A program made the position numbers and the translations under genes. Of a stretch of 64,000 nt of DNA, positions 1 through 12,573 are shown one piece after another (position 1 is the first letter of the stretch; each line of letters starts with the position of its first letter). The notes under the pieces were generated by a model, which ran no database searches, was not told the DNA's origin, and saw nothing but the letters and a program-made list of their open reading frames with translations. The stretch is from Oasisia sp. SBJ-2009. Its lineage: Eukaryota; Annelida; Polychaeta; Sabellida; Siboglinidae. Location of the stretch: positions 36,779,141 to 36,843,140 of the forward strand of contig OZ024857.1 of NCBI GenBank assembly GCA_964017155.1, in the 5' to 3' direction.

Positions 1-491
1 CTATACCGACGTTGCATTGATCATGCTCAGCTCAAAGTTTAAGCCAAATAATCACTCACTAGTCACTACATAGTTATAACTAGTGAACCACTGAGTAAGA
101 CTACAACTGATAACAAACACTGACTAAAGCCAGACACATCGTGGGGGGCCATTTGTAGTTACTTATTATCACTGACAGTGACAGGACAACTGTACCATGA
201 AATACAGGCTGCCAGGGATGATTACAACGACACAAACACCAGCACTAACAACATGTATAGTTGAATGACAGTCGTGATGATAAACAAAAGCAGAACAAGT
301 TCAAGTGCATGACCTTATAGATAGCAACACAAAGACACCCTAGTATCACAGATAAGGAGCGAGATTGCTATCAAATCTTAGTGATGTAAAACAAGATTAC
401 AGAACAGTAAATGAGATACGGTGTAGGCAGAAGTATAGCTATTTCATAGGTTTCAAGTTTCATTAATTAAGAAGCACAAATGTTGACCTAC

Positions 492-685
492 TTTCCTGCT
501 GCTGCTGCATTCTCAAGGAATGCGATGACAGTGTCCAGGGCCTTCTCCTGTGCGATTGCGTTGCTGTCTGTGACAAACTTCTTGATGAGGCCAAGGTAGC
601 GCGAGAATTCAGGGCTTTTGGGGTCATCCTGTGTTTCGAAGACTTTCTTTGCCTCCTCGTAGCCAGCAATCCGGGCTTTCCATGC
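492..685 (-). CDS. CKAP5: CKAP5 (XMAP215/ch-TOG) second coding exon, TOG1 domain
   Basis: On the minus strand the exon opens after a TTTTCAG acceptor with AWKARIAGYEEAKKVF and runs through SPEFSRYLGLIKKFVTDSNA to ENAAAAGK, closing at a GTAGGT donor. This is the start of the first TOG (HEAT-like) domain of the XMAP215/ch-TOG microtubule polymerases; human CKAP5 has LWKARLSGYEEA and LGLIKKFVTDSNA at the same place. The exon is 194 nt, enters in phase 0 and leaves in phase 2. It joins without a frame break to the first coding exon at 7561-7617. TOG domains bind curved tubulin dimers and promote plus-end growth at kinetochores and spindle poles. The remaining exons lie to the left of the window. 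Confidence 0.95.
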
Positions 686-2482
686 CTGAAAATCAGATTG
701 TGAATAATGATACCCAGAAAACAGTTAACGGAGCCATGAAAGTTATAAATTTATGGTATGCACATCACAAAATGTGATCACTGTCTTAACAGCAGTAAAT
801 GTGGTCTAAATTAGGCACATCACGTATAAATATAAGTCACTAACAGTAACATACTGTCAGTTCATAATGTTTTGTCAAGCAATTGGGAATGCATTATCAT
901 GTCATAATTAGAATCAACATTACAGTCTAAGATGAACTATATGTCAACAGATCATTTAAAATCAATATTCTATATATGCATGGCAATATCATGCCACAGA
1001 TAAATAGTCCAGATACATAATATCCAGCAATAACTATTTTTTCATACTGAAGTGAACTGGTAAAATATATTTGAAACGTTCAAGAGACTATTGATCAGGG
1101 TTTGATAAAATCCATAGACAATGATTGGCAGTTATAATAAGGCAGACTTAAATGCATTTGAAGACATTTTAAACAGAACAGAAAAAAATCATGTTTTAAA
1201 ATATGCATGCATTCACATCAGATCAGTACACTTATTTATAATGGTTGGTGGGCAGAAACCAGCAGAACTTTCACATACACAAAGACAGGAAAATATGTTT
1301 GCCAGAGAATCGGGTGTCCAGAGCCAAGATGGTCAAATAACCTTAAGCTAATCACATGTGAGGTGAAACACAGCACAAAGCTGACCACTTAGCTGTGCCG
1401 GGAACTGCCAAGATGGTCAAATAAAGAGAAGATAATCGCATGTACATTTAATGTGAAACACTACACGCAGGCGAGCACAGAGTTCTCCTGTGAACTGTCT
1501 TTGTTTGACTGTGCCACAGTGAATGAGACTGACACTGTACAAACTGGGTCACAATATACACGAGTATTACAGTTACACCGTGGGCAAAACTACACAATAT
1601 TGATTATCAATCAATGTCACTAGACATTACAGACAGGCGTTTGACATTGTCAACCATTTGTCCCTATACACCGCTCAATTTCCACAGGAATCCATCATAT
1701 ATGCCATCACCAGCTTCACAAAAATATATTGATTTCTTTCTTGTGCTTAATGAGTCATTGCTCCTTTGGACAAAACGAACGCCCTAGAAGCACTGAGACA
1801 GACTACACATGGTCGACTGGCACTAAACCTCTCTGACATGTCTGTTGGAGGCTGGTTCAATGTGGCACCGCAGCAGTGGACCAGTATAAGATGCTTCCCA
1901 CCAGCAATGTAATCATGGTATAGTGTACATGCAAGGTTCCATATCTGAAACACAGATAACTGGACAAGCAATGGAAAGTGTATTCATGAAGTACTGTAGT
2001 CCACTTGTGAGCCATCAGATTAAATATATCAGGATAAAGATTCTATTATTGGCGGAGTCAATTTAACTAATCAAGTAAGCCAACAGATGAGACTGAAGAC
2101 AATTTACATTTTAAGATATACTGGTTTAAGACAGACAATAAAGTATTTTTGATTTGATTTTCCACAAATATTTTATGGTAAGTGATGACTACTTAAAACA
2201 CCCAATGGTGTGGCTATAATGAAGTAGGCATGTGGAATTAATCAAACTTTCACAAAAACTTGGTACTATAATACCAAAATGCTACAAAATATTATAACTA
2301 CCCGAGGTAAGCATTTCAGTCCAAACATGCTAAATTTCAGACTTGACAAAGTGTCACTACTAGAATGTAAAAAGTGAGAAGACAGTTTCTGAGGAGTTTA
2401 GTATCTCCATGCCAGTGTACAAAAACAGATATGTGTGTTATTATTGTGCAGTAAACTGTAGATCTATGTAGACAAAGTGCTG

Positions 2483-3583
2483 GGCCATTTCACAGTATTT
2501 GTGAAGTGACATAAAAAATATTAAAATCTGAATTTGAGCAAAATACCACATGTATATGTTAGATAGGTATCTGAAGTTACTGGAAATTGGCATTTGGGTC
2601 ACAATTGCGCATTTTAAATATGCAAATTAGCTACATTGCGGACAGGACAAATGTTTTTTTAAAGTTTTCTCGTGGTGTATTTAACTTTAGGTCAATTTCT
2701 GTTGTTGACAGCATTAGTGTTATGTCTTAGTATAATATGATGCAGTTTAATTTTTTTTTTAAATGTGAAGCCATACAAAATCCACTTCACAGACCCAAGG
2801 TGTCCCGTCCGCAACGTTTTCGGTCGAAAAGTTTTAATTTCACCCAAAAATAGTTGGATTTGAAAAGCCAAACTTTATATTCTCTTAGCTGGGGTATATC
2901 TGAATAATATTAACCAATAGTAAAGACAAAAATATAACACACTTCATGGGAAACCACAACTCATTTCTGTTGCGGACAGGACAAAAACATTGCGGACAGG
3001 ACATAAAATGACTCAAAAGTGATTTTTGAACAGAAAACTGTTAAATGTTAATTAATATTAAATCCATCATGGAGAATGCTGTATACATGTCACACTAGAT
3101 AATAAAGTTATTTTATTCTTATTAAAATGCATTTTAATTCATTTATATGCAAAGTGAAAAAGTGTCCTGTCCGCAATGCTCTGTCCATGTCCTGTCCGCA
3201 ACGCACCGTTAATTACCCCTCTCGGTCTTTCTTGACAATTTTGGAATCGCATTTTTCTCCAAATAATACCTATGGCATTTAGGTATAAAAATGCAGGGTT
3301 TAATATCTTAGAAAACAAGTGGATGGACAGAACTTTGGCTTTTTCTACATACAATAAAACCCACTTCACTTTCTGTCCTGTCCGCAACGCATGTTATTTC
3401 ACATTTTCCCCCAAAATTGAAATTCCAAAGATTTGATTTTGTTATCATATGAAGAAGTGGTACCAAAGTACTTCACTTTCATGCATTCAAACTTTTAAAA
3501 TATACCCAAGAATAATTTCTGTGAAAGAAACAAGTCTCTAAATGTCCTGTCCGCAACAAAACGAATACCGTGAAATGGCCCTG
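2483..3583. repeat. Non-autonomous element with inverted ends and iterated GTCCTGTCCGCAA motif
   Basis: The ends are inverted: GGGCCATTTCAC with GTATT at 2483 and its reverse complement at 3571-3583. Inside, a 13-15 bp motif TGTCCTGTCCGCAAC/T occurs eight times: forward near 2801, 3163, 3187, 3373 and 3542, reversed near 2634, 2969 and 2989. The interior is otherwise AT-rich with no convincing ORF. About 1.1 kb with inverted ends suggests a MITE-like DNA element, but I could not define a target duplication. Confidence 0.55.
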
Positions 3584-3659
3584 CTCTGTAAGTTAGACTG
3601 AGCAGCAGCATCTATAACTAGAAAGTGAGTCAGGTCAGAGTACAAATGCAGCTGTCAAA

Positions 3660-4020
3660 ACCCTGGGAATAAGTTCTGAGTCAGTAAACATCTGCTAAAT
3701 CATAAAATGGGTTTGTGGTGGTAAGTTTCGAATAAACTACAATATAATGCTGTTCAGTGTAGACTTTTCTAAACTGCCCATGTGGTTAGGTTCAGATCAC
3801 CCAATATGTATACCAAACTGGCACTGGTATTGGGAATTACAGAATAAACAAAGGTATTTGCCAAATGGGCCCACGTTAAGTTTAGATTAAGAGTAAACAT
3901 CTGCCAAATGGGACAACAATGGTGAGTTCAAATCCGTTCATATCCAATTAACAAGTTAAGTTGCCAAATTTGGTCATCAAGTGGAACCTGTAAGCTTAGA
4001 ATAAACATCATTACATGTCA
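3660..4020. repeat. Weak diverged AT-rich repeat
   Basis: Phrases such as AAACATCTGCCAAATGGG and TTAGAATAAACATC recur several times at roughly 60-100 bp spacing. The copies are strongly diverged, so the boundaries are approximate. Confidence 0.3.
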
Positions 4021-6636
4021 TAGTTGAAACGTAAATTCATTGTACAATGTCCAAACATCAGTTTAAACATCATGTACAGAGTTAACAGTTCAGTGGCACT
4101 CCAGAATTTCTAACAGTGACACGCAACTTTTGCTTAAGGAAAATTACACTAGTTACAGCTAAAAAAGCTCTTCTCTGCACCTTTAGCCTAATGACTCATA
4201 ACAGTTGACACAGATGGGACAAAAGTGTCCCTAGGGACAAGATCCGCTCATGCTACAATTTAACAAAACAATCAGTGAATCGATAGTCTCCACAGAAACC
4301 CACAATGGAAGCCCATGTTGGTTCTTGATAAATTACTATTAAACACAATAAGATAAGGGCCAATATCATTGTGCATTTGGCAGTTTCATCAACTATTTGG
4401 TTACCATAGAGGATAACTGAATTTCTGAGTGTGCAGTCAAGACAGGTCCCTAGAGATTGATGACAGAAATATTAATTTTCAACAGGGCAAGTAGACATCA
4501 TTAATTATACTTCTTTTTGAATGGTGCAATATAATTAATTATATTAACATGGTTATGTGCACAGTACTTCAGCCACTGTTGCTGTTAGTGAAGCGTATGA
4601 GTGTAAAATGTGAAAGGCCCTGTTTACATCCAACTGGTCTAGCTGGGCACTAGACAGCTGCAGGGACAGGACAGCAGTGGTACATAATGTGTCTAAACTA
4701 GTGCAAGAGCTCTTGGAAACAAGCCAGGATGTTTACAACTGTCTACTGTTCCTGTAGAGAACATTCCATCATGTGTTAAATATGTCCAAACAATCTCAAA
4801 ACCAACAAAGCTATAGAGAAAACATGAGTTTTGGGAGCTCGTCAGATAATAGTTACATTCATATTTTGATAAACAAGACTGTGGGCAGACAATACATAGA
4901 AGGTACATGTGTGAGCATGCCCAGTATTGCTGAGGCCAGATATAGACCCACAACACTGAACTGGCTGAACCCCTGGGGTGCACATCAACCCCACAGGGCC
5001 TCACTTCACAGCCAAGTCAGAACCTGCTCAGACTGATCAGCTGATTAGACTCAAACACAACAGAACATACTTTCAGAAGCATGAATTACGATTTGATAAA
5101 TACTACATTCTGTGTCCACTAGTGTGCCCTAGTGGACACTATACAATGATACAGGCCACTGCTTGGAATCAAGTTACCAACCATCCTAATTATCTCAGGA
5201 TTGTTACTCTGTGTGAGCTACCGAGTTATTGTACATGTAGTACTAGACATTTAACACACCTGAAATATTTTCATGTGAATGGCACTGTAAATAACACCTA
5301 ATTAAAATTATCTATATTATATCAACTGATATTGTATACAATTATCTTAGTATGTCCATCATGATCAGTGATAAAATCTTCATAATATTCAATATTAAAT
5401 ATCCAGATTTAAATGGCATCACTTTGTTAACTCGTATAATTACTGTCAAAATATTGTAGCATCTGCATGACAGTGCATGGGTCTATGATTTACGGGAAGA
5501 ACCAGACCTGTGAAAGACTTGGGTCCAAACAGATTAGTTCCACATGAACAGATCAATTCAGGTCAAAGTAACAATTTTAAGCCAAGATAAGATCAACATT
5601 GACACAGCTGATGAACATGAATTCATTGGATTCACAGCGTGGCAGTAAAGCAATGTGCATGGGTCTGAGTGGACTAATGTGTTATAATCCTGGCATTAAT
5701 TATATTTACTGTATCGACATTTGACAATGGAGATTAAAGGCACATAAATCATTGGTCAAGTTGTATAAAGCATGATGTGAAAGTGACAGCACATCAAAAG
5801 AATGCCTCACATTTTGAAGTATTTTATTAGAAAGCAGCAAGCTGTAAAGAACTACTTGCAAAGGAACTGATTACAAGATAGCATGTATAATATATTAACA
5901 ACAATCACACCTAATGTATTTGAACCGATTGCTTCTTGTAAACTGCGTCGTAACAACTTATAAATAAAGTCTAGAAGATACTTAGCAAGGTAGCAATGAG
6001 TACAGACAAATTATTCTTGAGGTTAACTCTAGAAGTGACCAGGGCCAAACATCAGCCCAACAGCACCTCCCTCTGTTCTTGAACCATTACTCCAAGTCCA
6101 AAGCATTCAACCATTAGTCATTACTCCATTATCATTTCAGTCCAATTCTGGAGTAAATGTTCTTGTATTATAATTATATTTGACAGGAAATCAGGTACCA
6201 GTACGCCATCTACATATACCTTTTCCTAATTAGACAAATGGGTCTGAGAGGTGCAATGCACCCACCCATGTAGAATAAGCATTGAATTTCTGCTCAACTG
6301 GCATGCAATTATGTTGCTTAATCAATCGATACAGATTGACCAGCCACATCATGTTAACTTCTTGGCAGCTGCAAGTATAAATTGCTTCACATGTGCAACT
6401 GCGCCCATGATAGATCCATGTGTTCTTGGTGATTTTTGCAAATCAACCACTCATAAAATGTTGTAATAAAAGTACACTGCAAGACTGCTTTTATCTACAC
6501 GAGAACATAAAACAGCAGTACTCTTGGTTTCCATTAAGACTTAGAGAAATGTTTCAGTGTATACCAAGATGAATACGTCCTTTTACCCTCAACTAGATGG
6601 TTTAGAACTGTAACGTGTGCAACACAAATATGAAGC

Positions 6637-6812
6637 ATTTGTCATTCATTCCCATGTGTGTGTGTATGGCTTCTCAGTGACAAACAACTATTTGTGGTGC
6701 GATAACCACAATTATATTTATAATAGATATTATAAATATAATTGTGGTTATCGCACCATAAATACTTAAATAGTTATTTGTCACTGAGAAGACATGGGAA
6801 TGAATGACAAAT
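6637..6812. mobile_element. Palindromic MITE (~176 bp)
   Basis: The sequence from ATTTGTCATTCATTCCCATG to its reverse complement forms an almost complete palindrome. Internal arms GGTGCGATAACCACAATTAT pair around an AT-rich centre, and CTTCTCAGTGACAAA recurs inverted. There is no coding capacity. The structure is that of a short inverted-repeat transposon; superfamily not assigned. Confidence 0.75.
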
Positions 6813-7064
6813 AACAAAATGTCCCAAATTTCAAACTGCTGTAACTTGAAAACTATTTAAGCTAGAACGCTCAAATTTTTGATTCTTGCTAATCTTATCA
6901 AAGGCTCAAGCCACACTGAGAGATGACAGCAACCAATTTCTAGAATTTTGGTTGCGATCACTCGGAATGACCCATAGATTAGACATCTTTTTAAATCATG
7001 ATTTAGAAACCAGAAGCGTCAGGTAAGTTTACTTGGGTAAGGGAAAACTTGACAAGCTCATAGA

Positions 7065-7392
7065 GTGCAGTGGCTCAGGGGGTAGAGCTTCGGATTCTCA
7101 ACTAAGAGGACTCAGGTTCGAATCCTGTGCTGCAGTATTAAAACCATGGTTAAGTTTTTTCACTCAACATTGCTCCAGTTAATTAGCTGTAAAAATGACT
7201 ACCTGGCTATTGACAAATGGTGGATATGTGTACGAAACAGTCTACACGCATTAATTGCAGCATATCATGGCCGGATGCTTACCACTGATGGTGTCTGTTT
7301 TAAAAGGTCTGCCAGGAAAGTAAAGTGTAAAGCGCTTTGAGTAATCCTGAGGATTGGAGACTGCGCTATAAAATTATAAGAACTTACCTTTA
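7065..7392 (+). mobile_element. tRNA-derived SINE, copy 1
   Basis: The head contains a pol III A box (TGGCTCAGGGGG at about 7070) and a B box (GGTTCGAATCC at about 7114), as in a tRNA gene. It is followed by a ~200-bp body and a tail with TGTAAAGCGCTTTGAG and CTGCGCTATAA. A second copy with the same order lies at 57296-57668. It is not a functional tRNA: the anticodon arm is poor and the tail is unrelated to tRNA. Confidence 0.8.
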
Positions 7393-7560
7393 TAAGCATC
7401 TAGAGGGGATGGATAGGGGGTTACAGTGTAATAAAAAAAATTAAACCTTTGTCCACTTTCCATCTGGGGTCTATGCTTTGAATGGTAACTTTGTAAATAG
7501 TACATTTTACAAACAGTAAATCTGACACCTGAAGCAAATCATTTGAAACATTTCACTTAC

Positions 7561-7617
7561 TTTGTGTGTGCACTTGTCATCTGTGGGTAGCTTCAACCAG
7601 TCGCTGTCGTCACCCAT
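7561..7617 (-). CDS. CKAP5: CKAP5 first coding exon with start codon
   Basis: The minus-strand ATG (7617-7615) begins MGDDSDWLKLPTDDKCTHK, then a consensus GTAAGT donor. Human CKAP5 starts MGDDSEWLKLPVDQKCEHK, so the start codon is fixed by homology. The context has G at -3 and G at +4. The 57-nt exon is phase 0 and joins to the AWKAR exon at 685, rebuilding the family's uninterrupted N-terminus. A possible 3' splice site lies just upstream on this strand (GTAGCAG about 7 nt before the ATG), so a non-coding 5' exon further right, perhaps near 11.1 kb, is likely but not demonstrated. Confidence 0.94.
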
Positions 7618-10600
7618 ATCTTTTCTGCTACTGGCTTGGTCTGCCTACATAGACCAGAATGGTGGTACTTCCTGCAAGAACACCAGTGGATCAATGCACT
7701 CTCCCGTACCACACAACAACAGGCAATGTCTGCCCTTCAGCTGCTCACCAATTAGTAGACTGCAGATTGATCACGACTGCAATCACAATCATTTACACTT
7801 CCAATCATAATCCGTCTTGGAGAGGAAAATTGTATCATTTGGCGTCATTTTCTCAGAATGTCATTATAACTCACTCATGCGATCAAACAAATACCTTTTG
7901 TGACAATCAATGGAATGCTTTAAATATAGTAACATTTGTATTCCTGGATTGGCAGTGCTTCCTCAAGACCTCGACAGTCAGCACTGCCATTGGTTAAGCA
8001 TAAGAGAAATACATACTCTTAATGAAGCAATTCGCTGTATCAGATCTAATTTGAAATTGAGGAAACAAATAGAATTGAATTAGATGAATTTGAACTGTAA
8101 ATCAAAATACACAGAACTGAATGAAGTTGACAAAGTGAGATAATTTCAGTTAAAAAGGATGTATCTTTTTAATTACTAAATGTCTTTTTTTAAATCAATG
8201 TCTTTTTCTGTTTAAAAAATAATTTCTCCCAAAATGTCATTATGATTAATCAGATGGCAAAAATAAATCAGTTCATGTAATTTTAATGTATACTTTTTGT
8301 CATACAATAGGATGGATGGGTTCAAATGAATGTAAATAATGCAGGAAATCTTATTTCCTAAAAAAAATGTCCCCATTTTTAAACTTGGCAAAACAGTAGG
8401 TATACATGGCCTGTACCCATACAAACGCATAACATGTAAATAGGTTTAAAATAACAAATGCTATTATCAGTGAAGCTAATTATTTTTTTATTTCCTCAAA
8501 ATATCACATACTTGTGCTTAGGAATGAGTAATAAAACCACTCTGTCGTGTTATCCTGCATGAAGTATTACCTAAATAATTTATTTCTAATGACAAAACAA
8601 CTGTACATAGCTAGTTATTCTGTGGACAAATTATACAAATCTTACTTGTACATGTGTTGATTTTTTTTTTTTAAATGGCATTAGCCCATCTTGAGGCCCA
8701 AACAGCCATCCAGTTTGCTCCAGTCTGCACTGCTGCAGCCATGTGTTTACACGTTACAGTACTGCGCACCTTAAATGAACTATGAACAGTGCATGTTGAT
8801 GCAAACAATTATTTAAGCCACAATATTGTCAAGACGTAATAATTTTATAATATATGCGGGCATTGCCAGGGATGATGTGAAATTATAGCATTAGTGCAGT
8901 AAGATGTGAAGTTATCCGGAACTGTAGCAAAGAATTTGATTGAGCAGTGAGCACTGGGGTTTGATCTTTTCTGCTAGGGTGAACAGCATACATACGGGTG
9001 TGTTGTCTGCTAGATTGTACAGCAAGTGCGTAAATATTTATCATCCATTGAATCTTGCACATATGCAACCGAAGAAACATTTGGTTGACCAAACAAAGTT
9101 AACTGGGTGGGTAAAACAGCAAACTACTGCATCTGGGTCTGTCGACTGGCACTACCAGTACTAGAAGACTGAGATTGTTATTGATTGGCAGGGTTAGAAT
9201 TTAGCCTAAAATGAGTGGGGGCCAGCAGGGCCCCCACTTTTCAAAATCTAGGGGCCTGACACAAAAAGTGGGGGCCATGCAACAAATGCCAGTTTAAGTT
9301 GGATTGTAAGTATAACTTTATTCAACGCAATTCACATGCCACAAACATCATGGTTATAGCCTATGTAGCAGCTTTATTAGTAAATACTAATGATAATTTC
9401 AAGAGATCAATGGAGGGTTGTTAATTTTCCTCTGAATCGGAGCTGCTTGAAACCTGTAGATGTTCCTCTTTGTGCTGCCTGGGTTTGTAGATGGCAACAC
9501 GAGGTCGCCTGTTCCTGCCCCCCCCCCACACACAACAGCTTAAGCGTTCCTACACCCCTTCACATTATTTTATTTCTGGTTAACTCAAGAAGCAATATTT
9601 GTGTAATTGTGTAATCATCAATCTGGTTTTAAATGGAACAAAAGCATGTATAACTTAGTGTTTTATTGATTTACTAAATAAGCACTTTTTAGGTTCTGGT
9701 TTTGCAAACAGTACAGTAATACATTGAATATTAAGTCCGAAAGTAACACTGAATTTGACCACTGGTTGGAAGTAACTGAATCTAGCTTCTATTCACTGTT
9801 AGCTCATCATGAAATATGTAACAATATCATATATAATATTATATATAGTTATCGAAATATTTCTCTTTTTAAGCACATTTACTAATTTTGATAGTTGATA
9901 CAGGCTAGACTCTCCAGGCTGTTTTGACTGTGTTTTATTGTCTTCTTCATTCATCCTTTTCAATTTTACAGCCATCCATGTACTTTAAAACAGTATTGGC
10001 CATAATCTATTTAAACCAAGGCTTGATGCGTATGCCATAGCATTATGGAGAATGACAGTTTACTGACATCGTAGGACTTAATAGCAGATTATGTCTAAAA
10101 CCTGTCTACTTCTATTAACACAATCCTAGGTCATTAATTCATTTTCCCTTGGCCTAGTTGACAGGTTTGTCCACCTTGGCAACACCTTGACAATTAATTT
10201 TAACCCTGACCAAGGGCAGCAATCTTCTGCCCCCCATCCCATCCCCAGGCAGCATCATTTACTGATAAAGTGAATAATGACATGTGCTGTGCCTTGTCCT
10301 GTGGGATACAAAGTTGTCAGACCATTATTTAACAATTTTACAGTTCTTTGATCTGGGGGCCAGTCGGGCCCTCAGAGTTTGACCTCTGGCCCCCCCCCCA
10401 ACAGTAAAAGTGGGGGCCAGCAGGCCCCTGTCACTTTTGACAGTACTTAGCTTTGTAAAAAGGCTCGACATTTACAGATTTAATGGCACTGACTTGTATA
10501 GAATCCGGACCCATCTCAGTTTGAACTCTCAATTTTGCTATTATGACAGAATCTTTGCATAAATTTGATACTTCTTTAAGTTACTTCCATCATTCAATAT

Positions 10601-11139
10601 CATCCTACGCATATTTGTTTCCACAAATATTGCGACTGAGCACACTATTGAAACTGAATGGCTGGTGTAAACATTGCACATGGGACGATGTCAGGCCCAG
10701 GATTTACAGGAAGGATAGGAATCAGGTTCTATCACCCGAACAGAACAGAGACCCAATTACCACCCAAAACTTTGCCTCCCCGTCTCTTCCTATCCACAAT
10801 TAAACTTTCGTCCGGTACTTGGTTTCTTGACAGTAATGTAAATTGTGTTGCTTATGTGTATCAACAGTTCGTAATTTTGACAGACAGTGCCATTCAACTC
10901 GTCTTCACGGTCTTGGACACCGCCAATTTCGAAGCAGTCAGTACAAAAATATTCGAGGCAATTGTTATAGAATCGCTATAGAGTCAGCGGTAATTCGATA
11001 CTTCTTCTTTGTTAAATAATTACATAAACTACGTTGTAAATGAGGATTAGTTGTTCTTACCACAGTTAGAATGGTCATATACGTCCCAAGTTATCCGCGA
11101 AAACCACACTTATCGGTTGTAATTTTTAAACGAATCGAC
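7618..11139. other. CKAP5 upstream region without recognised genes
   Basis: No coding exon was recognised. Two stretches (9195-9285 and about 10350-10440) share GTGGGGGCCAGCAGG-type GC-rich palindromic text and may be fragments of one repeat or the ends of one element about 1.2 kb long. The rest is AT-rich unique-looking DNA. Confidence 0.5.
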
Positions 11140-11184
11140 ACACGTGACCGGACAACCACGGAAGATTGGGCTAAAGTGACGTCA
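11140..11184. promoter_or_regulatory. Candidate CKAP5/KRIT1 divergent promoter elements
   Basis: Within 45 bp lie CACGTGAC (11140-11147, E-box), an inverted CCAAT box ATTGG (11165-11169) and a full CRE TGACGTCA (11177-11184). A locally CpG-rich tract (GCGCGCCGTGCAGCGG) follows. This grouping is typical of TATA-less promoters of widely expressed genes and lies between the two divergent genes. No transcript start is visible from sequence, so direction and target are inferred. Confidence 0.45.
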
Positions 11185-11738
11185 TGCGCGCCGTGCAGCG
11201 GATAACATTATAACTAAAACGGAATTGGATGTACATAGATATTTTAGCGCTGAAGCAGTACGAATAATTCGATTTTAAATATTTAAAAAATTGCCTATAA
11301 TATTTGTGTAGTGACTGCTCGAAATTAGGGGTATCCAAGTCGAGTTGAATGGCAACGTCTGTCAAAATTGCGTGTCATCTCACACTAAGTTACATATAAT
11401 GGAGTTTTAAATTGTTTTGAAAATAAGAATTTTATTTTTAAGTTAAACTTAAAGCTATGCCTAAAAATAGTAGGGAATTTATGCTGCATTAAACAACAGT
11501 CAAAGTCACAGAGTCAGAGGGATTTTTTACATTGACTTTTCTTATTGCTTGTATATAAAAATGCCGAATGTCAAAAAAGCTATAGCCTAACACCAAAAGG
11601 GGGCGGCGGATCTCGAGCAGCTGCCCCTCTGGGCAGATACATATAATATAGCGCTATAGTATTATGGTTGACATTTATGTGCGTCATATAATCTATGGCG
11701 CCGCGGCGGCGAGAATTTTAATTTTTTTAAAGCACCTC

Positions 11739-11763
11739 TCCCCCCCCCCCCCCCCCCCCCCCC
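11739..11763. repeat. Poly(C) tract
   Basis: About 25 consecutive C residues just upstream of the MITE at 11817. Confidence 0.95.
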
Positions 11764-11816
11764 ATGCATGCATGTTCCGATGTCACGATCCGCCGCGAGC
11801 TAGAGAGCTATATAGG

Positions 11817-11980
11817 GTAGTGGCTTCTTGCTAACCACTCACGTACAAATGCATGTAAAACACCTAATGTCAATATTGTCAAAATTACATTCAACTTAAG
11901 CCTAAACCTAAACCTTATTCCACATATAGAGCAACCAAAATGGTAATTTTGTGCGTGAGTGGTTAGCAAGAAACCACTAC
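11817..11980. mobile_element. Short MITE with ~34-bp terminal inverted repeats
   Basis: GTAGTGGCTTCTTGCTAACC at the left returns inverted at the right as GGTTAGCAAGAAACCACTAC; the arms continue through CACTCACG. The 164-bp element has a short AT-rich centre and no ORF. It lies in the presumed 5' flank of KRIT1. Confidence 0.75.
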
Positions 11981-12064
11981 CGCGAGACAGCGGCGTGATG
12001 TCAAAGCTACGTCGGTGCTCAACCTCGAAAATTAAGTTTGTTTCCGTACCAGTGGTCATATAAT

Positions 12065-12132
12065 ATATGTATGTACGTGCGTGCGTGCGTGCGACCGTGC
12101 GTGCGTGCGTGCGTGCGTGCATATGTATGTAT

Positions 12133-12164
<32 letters not shown>

Positions 12165-12177
12165 TGTATGTATGCAT
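12065..12177. repeat. Tetranucleotide microsatellites (GTGC)n and (TGTA)n
   Basis: An imperfect GTGC/GTGCGACC run is followed by about a dozen TGTA units. Apparent ORFs here are repeat artefacts. Confidence 0.95.
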
Positions 12178-12557
12178 ACAAGCATTATGCATGTGTGACG
12201 TCTTTTTTATTTGCTGTCCCAATCGATGTTCTACATATAATATTTCAACCTCATAATATTATAAACTGTTTCCAAATGTGTAGGTCCTATGCAAGTTTAA
12301 GAAAAACGGCATAAAAGATGATCCCCGGATTAACTTGAGTAAACAAAACTCTAATCTATAATTTTAGCTACTCACTGCTCCCCCCCCCCCGTGTTTCATA
12401 ACCCCAAAATTAGTAAACATATTATTTAATAATTAGAACAGAAGCACAATTTTTTTAATGAAAATTATTGCAGGTATCGATCGAGGGTGAAAGTTTTATG
12501 TCCACACCAGTCCTGATGAAATAAGACTCCAACAGATTAAGAGAAAAGGGTTAAGAA

Positions 12558-12573
12558 ATGGCGTCGGAAAATG
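12558..12573 (+). other. Possible KRIT1 5' exon end (ATGGCGTCGGAAAATG then GTGAGT)
   Basis: ATGGCGTCGGAAAATG is followed by a consensus donor GTGAGT, so it looks like the end of a short first exon encoding MASEN. Human KRIT1 starts MGNPEN, which is suggestive. Splicing to the obvious acceptor at 17132 would put it out of frame with KRIT1. Only cryptic acceptors a few bases further in (after GGAAG or GCAG) would join MASEN to the AVIAVLRPK reading. It could be a non-coding 5' exon or chance. Confidence 0.3.

Larger units (their letters stand above)
686..7560 (-). other. CKAP5 intron 1
   Basis: A 6.9-kb intron between the first two coding exons. No other coding exon was recognised on either strand. 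It carries the iterated TTGCGGACAGGAC element (2483-3583), a weak AT-rich repeat (about 3660-4020), a small perfect hairpin at 5110-5137 (arms TGTCCACTAG), a palindromic MITE (6637-6812) and a tRNA-type SINE (7065-7392). The stretches 686-2480 and 4030-6630 show nothing I can name. Confidence 0.85.

Noticed and set aside
3139..3387. 82-residue minus ORF in the GTCCTGTCCGCAAC element
   Set aside because: No domain; repeated RTG/ADRT residues merely reflect the iterated DNA motif.
7065..7140. Genuine tRNA gene
   Set aside because: A and B boxes are good but the anticodon arm does not fold into a clear tRNA and the body and tail match the SINE copy at 57296.
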